Below, one piece after another: positions 32,665 through 41,658 of a stretch of DNA of 64,000 bases (positions within the stretch are counted from its first letter, which is position 1; each line of letters begins with the position of its first letter). The notes under the pieces were generated by a model, which saw only the letters and a list, made by a program, of their open reading frames with translations, was not told where the DNA came from and made no database searches. The translations under genes and the position numbers were made by a program. Location: positions 200,850 through 264,849 of the forward strand of contig NZ_WLCM01000001.1 of the NCBI RefSeq assembly GCF_013317235.1, in the 5' to 3' direction. The stretch is from Leisingera sp. ANG59. Its GTDB lineage: Bacteria; Pseudomonadota; Alphaproteobacteria; Rhodobacterales; Rhodobacteraceae.

Positions 32665-34934
32665 TGGCAACTGCAGTGCAGCGGCGCGTTCCATACTCGC
32701 TCAACCAGTTCATCAACTTCGCGGACCTCAACAAGTTCGGGGTCTTTGCGGTGGAAGGCGACGACGCCCTCGGCCTCGATATCGTCGGGCCGGATGCGGC
32801 CTGGACGGCGATTGCCGCCCTTCAGGAAAGCGCCACCTCGGTGCGCATCAATTTCGGGCGGCTCTGGCTCAACGGCAAATTCTACGGCGATCCGGACAAG
32901 GACACCGAGGTCGTGTCGCTGGTGACGGCGCTGCCGACCAGCACCAAGAAGATCGTGACCATCGTGGGCACTGGTGCCGAGGTCGAGGCCAAGCACGAGC
33001 CGCGGTCGTTCAAGAACTCTGAGACCGGCAATGTCGAGCCACAGACGATCCCGACCGAGATCCTGCGCAAGGCCGCGTTTTCCTATGTGGCAGGCACCGA
33101 GGCGGCCACGCCCATCGCGCCCGCGCTAGATCCGAATTACATCCCCATCGCGAACGTGACCCTGGGCGTCGCAGGCATCGAGAAAATCGATCTGCTGACC
33201 GATTACCGGCTGCCGACGCTGCAGGGGATGAATGCCCGCATGATTTCGGTCGAGAAGTTCCGGCTTGCCATCGGCACCCGTGTCGAGACGCTGGCCTCCG
33301 ACCTTGCAACCCTGCAGTCGGATCTCGGCCAGCTGAATGCCCCGGCGGTGCGCCAGACGCAGCGCCGCCTGGCGGAGCTGGAAGACAAGCTGGGGATCGA
33401 CGAGGACGGGCTGCTCTACGGCTTCGACCGCATGCTGACCGAGGACGAGAGCGACACCGCGCATGGCGACTATGATGCCCGTATCGAGGAAGGCCTGCGC
33501 TTCCCCTTCGCGGCCAGTGCCGAGAAGACCCCGGCGCTGCTGAACCCGGGCGATCCGCGCCTGACCACGGTTTCGGGGTGGAGCCTGCCGCCGTTTGCGG
33601 AAGTGGCGCGGCTGGACACCTGGGGGCAGGGCACCTCTGTCAACGTCGCAAACTATCAGTATGCGAACACCGACTTCACCATCTTCCCGGGGGCGCAGCG
33701 CCGCCGCCGTTATGGGCCGTCCATGGTGGTCGCCGGAAACAGCGACTTCTGGCAGATGGCGCAATATGGCGTCAACTACCTGACCCAGACGTTCAACACC
33801 GGCAGCGAAAACTACCTGATTTCCGACGAATGGACTGAGGACGGTGTCACCTATTACCGACTGCAGCAGTATTGGGATGACAAGATCAAATACTGGAACG
33901 GCTATCAGGCGATCACCCCAACCACGCAAGGCGGGTATCTGGTCGGGCAGACGTTCCTGAACGCCCAGTCGGGCTGGCTCACCACCATCGGGTTGCGGTT
34001 CGGCAAGGTCGATGATGCCTATGGCGTCAAGGTCTACCTTTGCCGGGCGCCGAACGGCGAGCCGGACCCGAAACAGATCATTGCCGAAGGCAGCATTGCC
34101 GCAGGTGCCGCGCTGGCATCGCAGGGCGATCCTGATCCTGGCGTCGAGAACAAGGTCACGCTGACCCCGGCGTTCCTGAAGGCTGGCGAGCGGTACGGGA
34201 TCATCCTGGTGACCGGTGGTGACTATGCTGTCGCCTGCCGTGCTGACAACGCGCTGACCAATGGTGCGTTGTTCATTGGCGACGGCGCGGCGTGGTCGGT
34301 CGACCTGGGCAAGGACATGGCCATGCGCCTGTATTTCGCCGAGTTCGAGGTCGCCTATACCGCGGTACAGCTGGAAACCGTGACGCTGTCCGGTGGCATC
34401 ACCGACATCGATATCATTTCGACCGAACATGTGCCGGAGGGGTGCGAGCTCTATTGGATGGTGCGGTTCGACGGCGCCTGGCACCGGCTGGAAAAGGTCG
34501 CGGGAACCCACCCGCTGGCGGCGGCACCGGCCACGGTGGAATTGCAGCTGGTCATGGTTGGCACGCGCGACATCATGCCAGCAATCAAGCTGCCTGACAC
34601 GGTGCTGCGCCTGAACAAGGGCGGCGGCAGCTTCACGCACCTGTCGGAGGTACGGGACTCCGGGAGCGCCGCGGCATCCGTTCGTGTCGAGCTGGAAATC
34701 GCCGCCTGGGATGCGGGCAAGCACAGCCTGACCACGACCATCGAATCCGGCGGCAACAGCGATGCGCCGGTCAGCTCGGCGGATTATCCGCTGCCGAACG
34801 GCAATATCCGCCGGGTGATGGCGTTCACGCTGACCGCACCATCGCAGACCTACCAGGTGAAGCTGGTGGGTTCGACATCGGACATCGCCGACCCGTTTGT
34901 CGTGGCCTCGCGCTATGACGTGGCGTCGGCATAA
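32664..34934 (+). CDS. Large tail fibre / DUF4815-type protein
   Basis: 756 residues. The N-terminal 260 (RVPYSLNQFINFADLNKFGV ... INFGRLWLNGKFYGDPDKD... then a coiled coil QRRLAELEDKLG) resemble DUF4815 baseplate-attached proteins. The rest is beta-rich with several repeated sandwich-like modules (WLTTIGLRFGKVDDAYGVKV; ERYGIILVTGGDYAVACRA). Likely the receptor-binding fibre or its adaptor. Confidence 0.75.
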   Translation: MATAVQRRVPYSLNQFINFADLNKFGVFAVEGDDALGLDIVGPDAAWTAIAALQESATSVRINFGRLWLNGKFYGDPDKDTEVVSLVTALPTSTKKIVTIVGTGAEVEAKHEPRSFKNSETGNVEPQTIPTEILRKAAFSYVAGTEAATPIAPALDPNYIPIANVTLGVAGIEKIDLLTDYRLPTLQGMNARMISVEKFRLAIGTRVETLASDLATLQSDLGQLNAPAVRQTQRRLAELEDKLGIDEDGLLYGFDRMLTEDESDTAHGDYDARIEEGLRFPFAASAEKTPALLNPGDPRLTTVSGWSLPPFAEVARLDTWGQGTSVNVANYQYANTDFTIFPGAQRRRRYGPSMVVAGNSDFWQMAQYGVNYLTQTFNTGSENYLISDEWTEDGVTYYRLQQYWDDKIKYWNGYQAITPTTQGGYLVGQTFLNAQSGWLTTIGLRFGKVDDAYGVKVYLCRAPNGEPDPKQIIAEGSIAAGAALASQGDPDPGVENKVTLTPAFLKAGERYGIILVTGGDYAVACRADNALTNGALFIGDGAAWSVDLGKDMAMRLYFAEFEVAYTAVQLETVTLSGGITDIDIISTEHVPEGCELYWMVRFDGAWHRLEKVAGTHPLAAAPATVELQLVMVGTRDIMPAIKLPDTVLRLNKGGGSFTHLSEVRDSGSAAASVRVELEIAAWDAGKHSLTTTIESGGNSDAPVSSADYPLPNGNIRRVMAFTLTAPSQTYQVKLVGSTSDIADPFVVASRYDVASA

Positions 34935-34943
34935 GGGGGCGTC

Positions 34944-35570
34944 ATGAGCCGGCCACTCACAGAGCTGTTCCCAGTTGGGCCGGATACCCGGCTCGACCCG
35001 GACTTCCTCAACGGACTGATCCGCGAGGTTGAGGCGCGGATCGCCGACTTGCAGCTGCTGAAACAGGGGCTGGAAGCGGCTATCGGGCAAGCGCAGGATA
35101 TCGCGCTTGCCCGGGTGAACGACATCATCGGGCCTGCACAGGCAGAGCTGACCGAACGGCTGGAACAGGCGCAGGCCGCGCTGTCTGCCGCTGAAGGCCT
35201 TTTGGGGCAGCTGACGGGCGAGCAGTTCGACATTGCGCAGATCACGGGCTTGCAGGATGCCCTTGACGCCTCCGCCGCCGCGGTCACCGGCGCCAGCAGG
35301 TTTGCCGTCAAATCGGCGGCCTATACCGCCGTCGCAGGAGAGAAGATCGCTGCCGATGTCACGGGCGGCGCCTGGCAACTGGATCTGCCTGCCTCGCCTG
35401 CTGCTGGTGATGCGGTGACGGTCGCGGTCATCGACGGCGACGTGACCGCGAACAATCTCACGATCAGCGGCAACGGCAACACCGTGCAGGGTGATGCCAC
35501 TCTGATCGTGGATGTCGCGCGGGCGACCGTGACACTGATCTACAACGGAACCGAATGGAGGATTGGCTGA
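34944..35570 (+). CDS. Tail fibre-associated coiled-coil protein
   Basis: 208 residues: a long N-terminal coiled coil (about 20-110), a beta-rich C-terminal domain (AYTAVAGEKIAADVTGGAWQ ... LIYNGTEWRIG) of the kind found at the end of phage fibres. Overlaps the next gene start. Likely a trimeric distal fibre part. Confidence 0.65.
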   Translation: MSRPLTELFPVGPDTRLDPDFLNGLIREVEARIADLQLLKQGLEAAIGQAQDIALARVNDIIGPAQAELTERLEQAQAALSAAEGLLGQLTGEQFDIAQITGLQDALDASAAAVTGASRFAVKSAAYTAVAGEKIAADVTGGAWQLDLPASPAAGDAVTVAVIDGDVTANNLTISGNGNTVQGDATLIVDVARATVTLIYNGTEWRIG

Positions 35571-35914
35571 TGCCTATTCTTTCTGATCTCATTGGCGGCG
35601 GGGGCGCCGTTGAACTCGGTACGAGTTATGCAAGCGGGACGGCGTCCGCAACTATTGTCACCGCGGCAGCAAACACTTCAGGCGTTCTAATCTCTACCGC
35701 CTGCTTGAGGGCGGAATGGGCCATAACGAGCAGTGAGACATTCACTGTGTCGCTGACAGTGGATGGCAACACAATCTTGGAGGCGGTGTCGCGCCGCGAC
35801 AACGGGTTTTCGTCAGCTGCCATTTCGGGGGTTATGGTTCCTGCAGGAAAGGAAATTGCCGTCAACGTCTCGAACGCTGCTGCCAAGTATTTCATCACTT
35901 ACGAGGTGCAATAA
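35570..35914 (+). CDS. Small beta-rich fibre protein (114 aa)
   Basis: MPILSDLIGGGGAVELGTSY... all-beta and Ser/Thr-rich, without signal peptide; lower GC than its neighbours. Lies between two fibre-region genes with single-base overlaps on both sides. Possibly a receptor-binding tip or decoration. Confidence 0.6.
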   Translation: MPILSDLIGGGGAVELGTSYASGTASATIVTAAANTSGVLISTACLRAEWAITSSETFTVSLTVDGNTILEAVSRRDNGFSSAAISGVMVPAGKEIAVNVSNAAAKYFITYEVQ

Positions 35915-36321
35915 TGCGGTACGCAATTATCGAAGCTGGGGAAGTGATTGCCATCAACCAGACATCCGTGGCTCCTGCCGCGGAGTGGATTGAAGTTCCT
36001 GATGAAACAGAAGTGGGCTGGGTCAAGCAGCCGGATGGCAGCTACGCCGCGCCTCCGGAACCGGAGAAAGAGCCGTTTTACCAGAAGCTGGACAGCGCCG
36101 CGCTGATCACCCTGCTGGAAGCCGCAGGCGGCATGACGCCGGAAATGGTGGTGCAATGCCACCAGGACCCGCAGATGGCCTATTTCTGGCTGCTGTTGCA
36201 GGTCACGCCGCACACCAGCCGCGACAACCCCAAGCTGCCCGCCGCGCTCGATGCGATGGCGGCCCTTGGCTACCTGCCGAATGGCACGCAGGCGGTGCTG
36301 GATGCCTGGCCCGTCGAATGA
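35914..36321 (+). CDS. Tail fibre assembly-like protein
   Basis: 135 residues. N-terminal beta part (MRYAIIEAGEVIAINQTSVA, VGWVKQPDGSYAAPPEPEKE) like the N-terminus of tail fibre assembly chaperones, followed by a helical domain. Located after the fibre genes as in Mu and P2. Overlaps the following ORF by 20 nt. Confidence 0.65.
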   Translation: MRYAIIEAGEVIAINQTSVAPAAEWIEVPDETEVGWVKQPDGSYAAPPEPEKEPFYQKLDSAALITLLEAAGGMTPEMVVQCHQDPQMAYFWLLLQVTPHTSRDNPKLPAALDAMAALGYLPNGTQAVLDAWPVE

Positions 36322-36646
36322 ATGGTGGGTCCGGCGCGGCCGGGCCTATGTCACTACTGAGCCGGTCTCCTGGGAGATCGGGCGGCCAGGCTCTGGCCTG
36401 AAACTGCGCGTGCCTGCCGGGTTTCGCTTCGACGTTTCGGTGCCACGCTGGGCCAGATGGGTGTTTGACCCGCATGATCCGCGATACTTGCTGGCGGCGG
36501 CGCTGCACGATTATGCTATCCACCGGCTGGATTGGTGTCGGGTAAGCGCGGCGGCGCCGTTCTCCGAGGCACTGCGCGCCGCAGGCGTCAGCCGTGTGCG
36601 CAGGCTGGCCATGGTGCTCGCCGTCATCATTCACAAATGGAGCTGA
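36302..36646 (+). CDS. DUF1353 family protein
   Basis: 114 residues from ATG 36302. GFRFDVSVPRWARWVFDPHD and AAALHDYAIHRLDWCRVSAA followed by FSEALRAAGV are the DUF1353 signature with the conserved His-Asp. Present in many phage tail regions; role unknown. The His/Asp pair could indicate a hydrolase. Confidence 0.75.
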   Translation: MPGPSNEWWVRRGRAYVTTEPVSWEIGRPGSGLKLRVPAGFRFDVSVPRWARWVFDPHDPRYLLAAALHDYAIHRLDWCRVSAAAPFSEALRAAGVSRVRRLAMVLAVIIHKWS

Positions 36647-36680
36647 GCGCCGCCGGTTTCCCTGTCGATGTGCCAGGAGT

Positions 36681-36738
36681 GGAAAACCGCCAGAGGGAAG
36701 CGTGGGCCGCTCCCTGCATGATCGCTGCGACACACAGT
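36681..36738 (+). repeat. Phage repeat motif, copy 5 (before sheath gene)
   Basis: GGAAAACCGCCAGAGGG leads into an AGGG-A-AGCG / CGCT-CCCT stem (36694-36715, one bulged A). Then comes ATGATCGCTGC, seven codons from 36718 ending in TAG. The same ATGATCGCYGC follows the hairpin of copy 4. Confidence 0.8.
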
Positions 36739-36754
36739 TAGCAGTGAGGCAGAA

Positions 36755-37972
36755 ATGGCTGGTTTTCTCCACGGCGTCGAGGTGCTCGAGATCGACACGG
36801 GCCCGCGCCCGATCCGCACCATTTCCACCGGCGTCATTGGCATTGTGGGCACGGCGCCGCAGGCAGACGCGAACGCCTTCCCCCTGAACACTCCGGTGCT
36901 GGTAGCGGGCAGCCGCGTCGAGGCGTCCAAGCTGGACACCACAGAAGACGGCACCGGCGGCGGCACGCTGCCGGGCGCGCTCGACGGTATCTTCGACCAG
37001 ATCGGGGCCGTGGTTATCGTGGTTCGCGTCGACGAAGGCGCCGACGAAGCCGCGACGCTGGCCAACGTGATTGGCGGCGTGAACTCCGGCACCGGCCAGT
37101 TTGAAGGCGTGCATGCGCTGCTGGGCGCCGAGAGCGTTGTCGGCCATGCCCCACGCATCCTTTGCGCCCCGGGCTGGACCCATCAGCGCCCGGAGGATTC
37201 GGGCAACCCCGGCACCTACCTGGCCAACCCTGTTGTTGCCGAGCTGGAAGGCATCGCCGACCGCATCGGCGCGGTGATCATCGCAGACGGGCCGAACACC
37301 ACCGACGCCGCGGCGCAGACCTATGCAGGCGACTGGGGCACCTCGGGCCGCATCTATGTGGTCGATCCTTGGGTCAAGGTGCTCGACAGCGCCGGTGATG
37401 TCGTTGACGAACCGGCCTCGGCCCGCGTGGCCGGTGTGATCGCCCGCACCGACAATGACCGCGGGTTCTGGGTGTCGCCGTCCAACCAGGGTATTTATGG
37501 CATCATCGGCACGTCGCGGCCGGTCGATTTCAAGCTCGGCGACCAGTCGAGCCGCGCAAACCTGCTGAACGAAAACGACGTCGCCACCATCATCCGCCAG
37601 GACGGTTATCGCCTCTGGGGCAACCGGGTGCCGACCGCGGACCCGAAATGGCAGTTCCTGTGCGTGCGCCGCACCGCGGATGTGCTGAATGAGAGCATCC
37701 AGCGCGCCCATATGTGGGCCGTCGACCGGGCTATCACCAAGACATACATGGACGATGTGGTCGAGGGCGTGAACGGCTTCATTGCCACGCTGATCGCCCA
37801 GGGGGCGCTGCTGGGCGGCGAGTGCTGGGCTGATCCGGATCTGAACACCCCGTCCAGCATCCAGAACGGGCAGGTGTGGTTCAACTTTGACTTTACGCCG
37901 CCCTATCCGGCCGAGCGGGTGACCTTCCGCTCGCATCTCACCAATGAATATATCTCGGAGGCGCTGGGCTGA
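36755..37972 (+). CDS. Contractile tail sheath protein (P2 FI-like)
   Basis: 405 residues. Starts MAGFLHGVEVLEIDTGPRPI; STGVIGIVGTAP and the C-terminal WFNFDFTPPYPAERVTFRSH are typical of P2/Mu sheath proteins. It polymerises around the tube and contracts on infection. Shares its last base with the tube gene. Confidence 0.95.
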   Translation: MAGFLHGVEVLEIDTGPRPIRTISTGVIGIVGTAPQADANAFPLNTPVLVAGSRVEASKLDTTEDGTGGGTLPGALDGIFDQIGAVVIVVRVDEGADEAATLANVIGGVNSGTGQFEGVHALLGAESVVGHAPRILCAPGWTHQRPEDSGNPGTYLANPVVAELEGIADRIGAVIIADGPNTTDAAAQTYAGDWGTSGRIYVVDPWVKVLDSAGDVVDEPASARVAGVIARTDNDRGFWVSPSNQGIYGIIGTSRPVDFKLGDQSSRANLLNENDVATIIRQDGYRLWGNRVPTADPKWQFLCVRRTADVLNESIQRAHMWAVDRAITKTYMDDVVEGVNGFIATLIAQGALLGGECWADPDLNTPSSIQNGQVWFNFDFTPPYPAERVTFRSHLTNEYISEALG

Positions 37973-38478
37973 TGGCTATTCGCAACATCCTGAAGAACTT
38001 CAACCTGTTCGTTGATGGCCGCGGCTTCGCGGGCGAGCTGGGCGACTACACCCCGGCCAGTCCCTCGGTGGCGGCTGAAGAATACCGCGCGGGCGGCATG
38101 GATGGTCCGACCGATATCGATATGGGCATGGAGAAGATGACCACCAGCTTTGTGCTGCGCAACTACAGCGCGGACGTGCTGGCGCTTTGGGGCATTGCCC
38201 CCGGCGTGCTGATCCCGGTCACCGCCCGGGGCGCGCTGGAAAGCGAGGACGGCACCGTCACCCCTGTGATCCACAACATGCGCGGCAAGATCATCCAGCC
38301 CGACCGTGGCACCTGGTCACCGGGCCAGTCCGCTACACTCACCGTGAACATGACGCTCGAGGCCTTCAAGGAAACCATCGGCGGGCAGGTGATCACCGAA
38401 ATCGACATCATCAACATGGTGCGCATGGTCGGCGGGGTGGACCGCCTGGCCGAGCAGCGCGCGGCCCTGGGCATCTAA
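37972..38478 (+). CDS. Tail tube protein (P2 FII-like)
   Basis: 168 residues. ILKNFNLFVDGRGFAGELGD, GGMDGPTDIDMGMEKMTTSF and a beta-rich end with LTVNMTLEAFKE match the P2 FII tube family, which stacks as hexamers forming the DNA channel. Confidence 0.95.
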   Translation: MAIRNILKNFNLFVDGRGFAGELGDYTPASPSVAAEEYRAGGMDGPTDIDMGMEKMTTSFVLRNYSADVLALWGIAPGVLIPVTARGALESEDGTVTPVIHNMRGKIIQPDRGTWSPGQSATLTVNMTLEAFKETIGGQVITEIDIINMVRMVGGVDRLAEQRAALGI

Positions 38479-38487
38479 GGAGACCCC

Positions 38488-38781
38488 ATGACCCAAGAAA
38501 ACGAACTGCCGGATTACATCACCGAAGGCGCTGACGGCGAGCTGACCGTCGATCTGCTGCGCGGCATCACCGTCGATGGCACGCCGCAGAAATCGCTGAC
38601 CCTGCGCGAGCCCTGTGTCGATGACATGCTCGCGGCGGAGAAGACCGCCAAGAGCGACACCGCGATGTCAGAGGTGATCCTGATCGCCAACCTTGCGGGT
38701 GTGGATCCGGCAGCGATCCGGTCGGCCAAGATGAAGGACTATTCGCGTCTGCAGGAGGCGCTGGGGTTTATGAATGGCTGA
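38488..38781 (+). CDS. Tail assembly chaperone E
   Basis: 97 residues: VDLLRGITVDGTPQKSLTLR, then a helical part with DMLAAEKTAKSDTAMSEV. This resembles the P2 gpE-type tail assembly chaperone that precedes the tape measure gene. The -1 frame remains open across its end (see E' feature). Confidence 0.85.
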   Translation: MTQENELPDYITEGADGELTVDLLRGITVDGTPQKSLTLREPCVDDMLAAEKTAKSDTAMSEVILIANLAGVDPAAIRSAKMKDYSRLQEALGFMNG

Positions 38782-38915
38782 CGCCGGAAGCGGCGCGCGC
38801 CGGGGTTCTCTCCCTGGCGCACGTCACCGGCTGGTCATGCGCTGAAATCACCGGAATGAGCGGCAGCCGCTTCCGCTGGTGGCTTGGGGGTCTGGATGGC
38901 AAATCAACGCCTTAA
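38760..38915 (+). CDS. Frameshift extension of tail chaperone (E')
   Basis: In the -1 frame relative to gene E, an open reading frame runs from inside E to a TAA at 38913. It encodes YEWLTPEAARAGVLSLAHVT then GWSCAEITGMSGSRFRWW. It has no start codon of its own before the E stop. In P2, lambda and many tailed phages the second chaperone is made by -1 frameshifting at this place. The candidate slip sequence is GGGGTTT at 38763-38769, which is not a perfect heptamer. Confidence 0.6.
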   Translation, partial: AGVYEWLTPEAARAGVLSLAHVTGWSCAEITGMSGSRFRWWLGGLDGKSTP

Positions 38916-41658
38916 CGCCACCATCACAATCGGCGGCGTTCTCAAGAAATCTGTCACGAAGCAATTCGGCCTGATCCGTTCCGGGTTCGAGAGCATCGGC
39001 GACAGCATCAAGGACGTGAAAAAGCGGCAGAAAGAGCTGTCGCGCGAACGCGCTGACCTGATCAAACAGGGCCGGTCCGTCGAAGCGCTGGACCGGGAAT
39101 ATGAAGACCTCGAGCGCACGCTCGAGGATCTGGTGCGCAAGCAGCGGCGCTGGGAACGCGCCATGCGTGACAGCCGCCGGGTCGGCGAATCCTTCGGCAA
39201 GATGTCCCGCAACATTGGCCGCCTCGGCCGCCAGGTTGGGGCAGGGCTGGCGGCAGCCGGGGCGGGCGTCTTTGCGCTGGCAAGCTCGACCGCCTCGTAT
39301 GGCGACCAGGTCGCAAAGACCGCGGGCAAGCTCGGCATCGGCATCGAGGCGCTGCAGGAATTCCGCTACGCCGCCGAGCGTTCCGGCGTATCAACCGAAA
39401 CATTCGATAGCTCGCTCACTGCGATGCAGAAGCGCCTGGGGGAGGCGGCCCAGGGTACGGGCGCGGCAAAGAAGGCGCTCGACCAGATCGGCCTGTCGGC
39501 AAAAGACCTGATGGCGGTGGGGCCGGATCGGGCGATGGGCCAGATCGCCGACAAGCTGAAAGGCATCGAAAACCCGGCGGAACGCGCCGCCATCGCGGCA
39601 GCGCTGTTCAGCCGCTCGGGCATCGGCATGGTCAACATGCTGGGCGGCGGGTCTGAGGCGCTGCAGCAGCTGCGCGAGGATGCCCGCAAAACCGGCTATG
39701 TGCTGAGCGAGCAGGCGGCACGGGATGCCGAAGCCTTCGCCGATGCCCAGCTCGACGCGCAACTGACCGTCAAGGGCCTGAAAAACACCATCGGCGCCGA
39801 GCTGATGCCTGTGGTCACCCGATCGATGAAGAGTTTCAGCGCCTGGGCCGTGTCGAACCGCGAGGGCGTTGCCAAGTTCGCCGACACCGCGGCGCGCAAG
39901 CTCGAAGCCGCGTTGCCGGTGATCGGGCAGGTGGTCGAGGGCATGGGCAAAGTGTCCACCACCATCGGCGGGGTGATTTCCAAGGTCGCGGCCATGGTCG
40001 GCGGCTGGGAAAACTTCGGCATGGTGGTCGGCGCGCTGTTCGCCGCGCGCACCATCGGCAGCGTGCTGAGCTTTGGCTTCGCTGTCGGGCGTCTGGGGGT
40101 GTCCTTGGCCGCACTGGTGCCCTGGGCATCGGCGGCAGGCGGGGCGATGGGAATGCTTTCCGGCGGCCTTGCCCTGGTGAAAACCGGCGTGGTTGCGGTC
40201 GGCCGGGCGCTGCTGATGAACCCCATCGGCCTCGCCGTCGCGGCCATCGCGGGCTCTGCCTATCTGATCTACAAGCACTGGGACAAGGTCGGCCCGTGGT
40301 TCGGCAAGCTCTGGGGTAACGTCAAGCAGACGTTCAAGGGGATCGGCGGCTTTGTCAGTGGCGTCTGGCGTGGTGACTGGGACGCCGCGGCAGACGGGCT
40401 GGCGACCGCGTGGCAGGGTGCCAAGGGCTATCTGTCCACCATCCTCGAGGGCATCGGCGGGGTGTTCCGCTTTGCTTGGGAGAACGGCATCCGGCCAATC
40501 ACCGACAAGCTGGGCATCACGGAACACATCACCGGGGCCTGGCAAACGGTTGGCCCATACTTCAAGCGCCATTGGGACGGGGTAACCGAGACATTCAAAG
40601 GGTTCGGCGCTTTTATCGGCGGGGTGTGGCGCGGGGATATGGCCGCCGCCGCCGCCGGGCTCGGCCGGGCATGGGATGGCGCCAAGGCGATCCTGGGCAA
40701 TGTGTTTGACGGGATCGGCGGGGTGTTCCGCTTCGCTTGGGAGAAGGTCATCAAGCCGGTCACCGACAAGCTGGGTGTGACGGAAACGATCACCGCGGCC
40801 TGGCAGAGCGCGCAAACCGCAGTCGGGAAGGTGGTAACCGGGATCGGTACAGCCCTGCGCAAGGGCTATGACGGCACCATCGGCCCGGTGATCGAGGCGC
40901 TGGGCGCGACCGGCGGGATCTCGGCCGCGTGGGAAGCGGTCAAAACGTCCATCGGTGCGGTGATCGACTGGCTCGGCGAAAAGTTCGATTGGCTGATGGG
41001 CAAGCTGCAGCCGGTGCTCGACGGGCTGTCCTGGCTGCGCGACAAGGGCGCCGGGGCCGTCGAGAGTATTCAGGGGATAGGTTCGGGTCTTCGCAGTTGG
41101 TGGAACGGCGAGGAACAGGGGCAGCCCGGCGGCTCGCCTGCGGCCCCCGGCTCTACGCCGGAGCAAACCAAAGCCCCTCGCAACCCGCGCACCGGCAAGG
41201 CCGTTCCGAAAAGGATCTCTGGATCTTATCTTGGCGGCATCATCGGGCGCGGCTTCCGAGAAGTGGGCGAGCAGGGGCCGGAGACGATCTGGACCTCGAA
41301 AGGCGGCTATGTGGCGCATGCCAATGCGACCGAGCGGCTGGCCAGATTGTCCGACCGCGCCGCGCCGTTGCTCGATGCTTTGGGCGGAGGTCTGCGCAAT
41401 GCGATGGCCAAGGCAGAGAGTGCCGCGGCGCCAGTGGTGCAGCAGGTACAGCTGGCCGCCGAACGCATGGCACCGGCCGCGATGCCCGCGCAGGCACCGG
41501 CGCCGCAACCTGCCCCGGTGGTCATCCATGCGCAGATCAACGCGCAGCACTTGAGCGCCGCGCAGATTGCCGACGAATTGGAACGCCGGGGCCGCGCCGC
41601 GCAGGCCGGGGCGCTCTATGACCAGGCGCACGACTATGGCCAGTACGGGGGCGGGTGA
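38896..41658 (+). CDS. Tail tape measure protein
   Basis: 920 residues from ATG 38896 (GGGGGTCTGG upstream). An N-terminal coiled coil (about 20-110), a hydrophobic hinge (RQVGAGLAAAGAGVFALASS) and further hydrophobic segments near 380-450 are followed by repeated FKGIGGFVSGVWRGDW / FKGFGAFIGGVWRGDM modules (near 475-600). The gene's 2.76 kb sets tail length. The C-terminus is disordered. Confidence 0.93.
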   Translation: MANQRLNATITIGGVLKKSVTKQFGLIRSGFESIGDSIKDVKKRQKELSRERADLIKQGRSVEALDREYEDLERTLEDLVRKQRRWERAMRDSRRVGESFGKMSRNIGRLGRQVGAGLAAAGAGVFALASSTASYGDQVAKTAGKLGIGIEALQEFRYAAERSGVSTETFDSSLTAMQKRLGEAAQGTGAAKKALDQIGLSAKDLMAVGPDRAMGQIADKLKGIENPAERAAIAAALFSRSGIGMVNMLGGGSEALQQLREDARKTGYVLSEQAARDAEAFADAQLDAQLTVKGLKNTIGAELMPVVTRSMKSFSAWAVSNREGVAKFADTAARKLEAALPVIGQVVEGMGKVSTTIGGVISKVAAMVGGWENFGMVVGALFAARTIGSVLSFGFAVGRLGVSLAALVPWASAAGGAMGMLSGGLALVKTGVVAVGRALLMNPIGLAVAAIAGSAYLIYKHWDKVGPWFGKLWGNVKQTFKGIGGFVSGVWRGDWDAAADGLATAWQGAKGYLSTILEGIGGVFRFAWENGIRPITDKLGITEHITGAWQTVGPYFKRHWDGVTETFKGFGAFIGGVWRGDMAAAAAGLGRAWDGAKAILGNVFDGIGGVFRFAWEKVIKPVTDKLGVTETITAAWQSAQTAVGKVVTGIGTALRKGYDGTIGPVIEALGATGGISAAWEAVKTSIGAVIDWLGEKFDWLMGKLQPVLDGLSWLRDKGAGAVESIQGIGSGLRSWWNGEEQGQPGGSPAAPGSTPEQTKAPRNPRTGKAVPKRISGSYLGGIIGRGFREVGEQGPETIWTSKGGYVAHANATERLARLSDRAAPLLDALGGGLRNAMAKAESAAAPVVQQVQLAAERMAPAAMPAQAPAPQPAPVVIHAQINAQHLSAAQIADELERRGRAAQAGALYDQAHDYGQYGGG

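Noticed and set aside
33126-35378. 750-codon minus-strand frame opposite the tail fibre gene
   Set aside because: Composition is that of a reverse-complement shadow; the plus-strand fibre gene is coupled to neighbours by overlapping starts.
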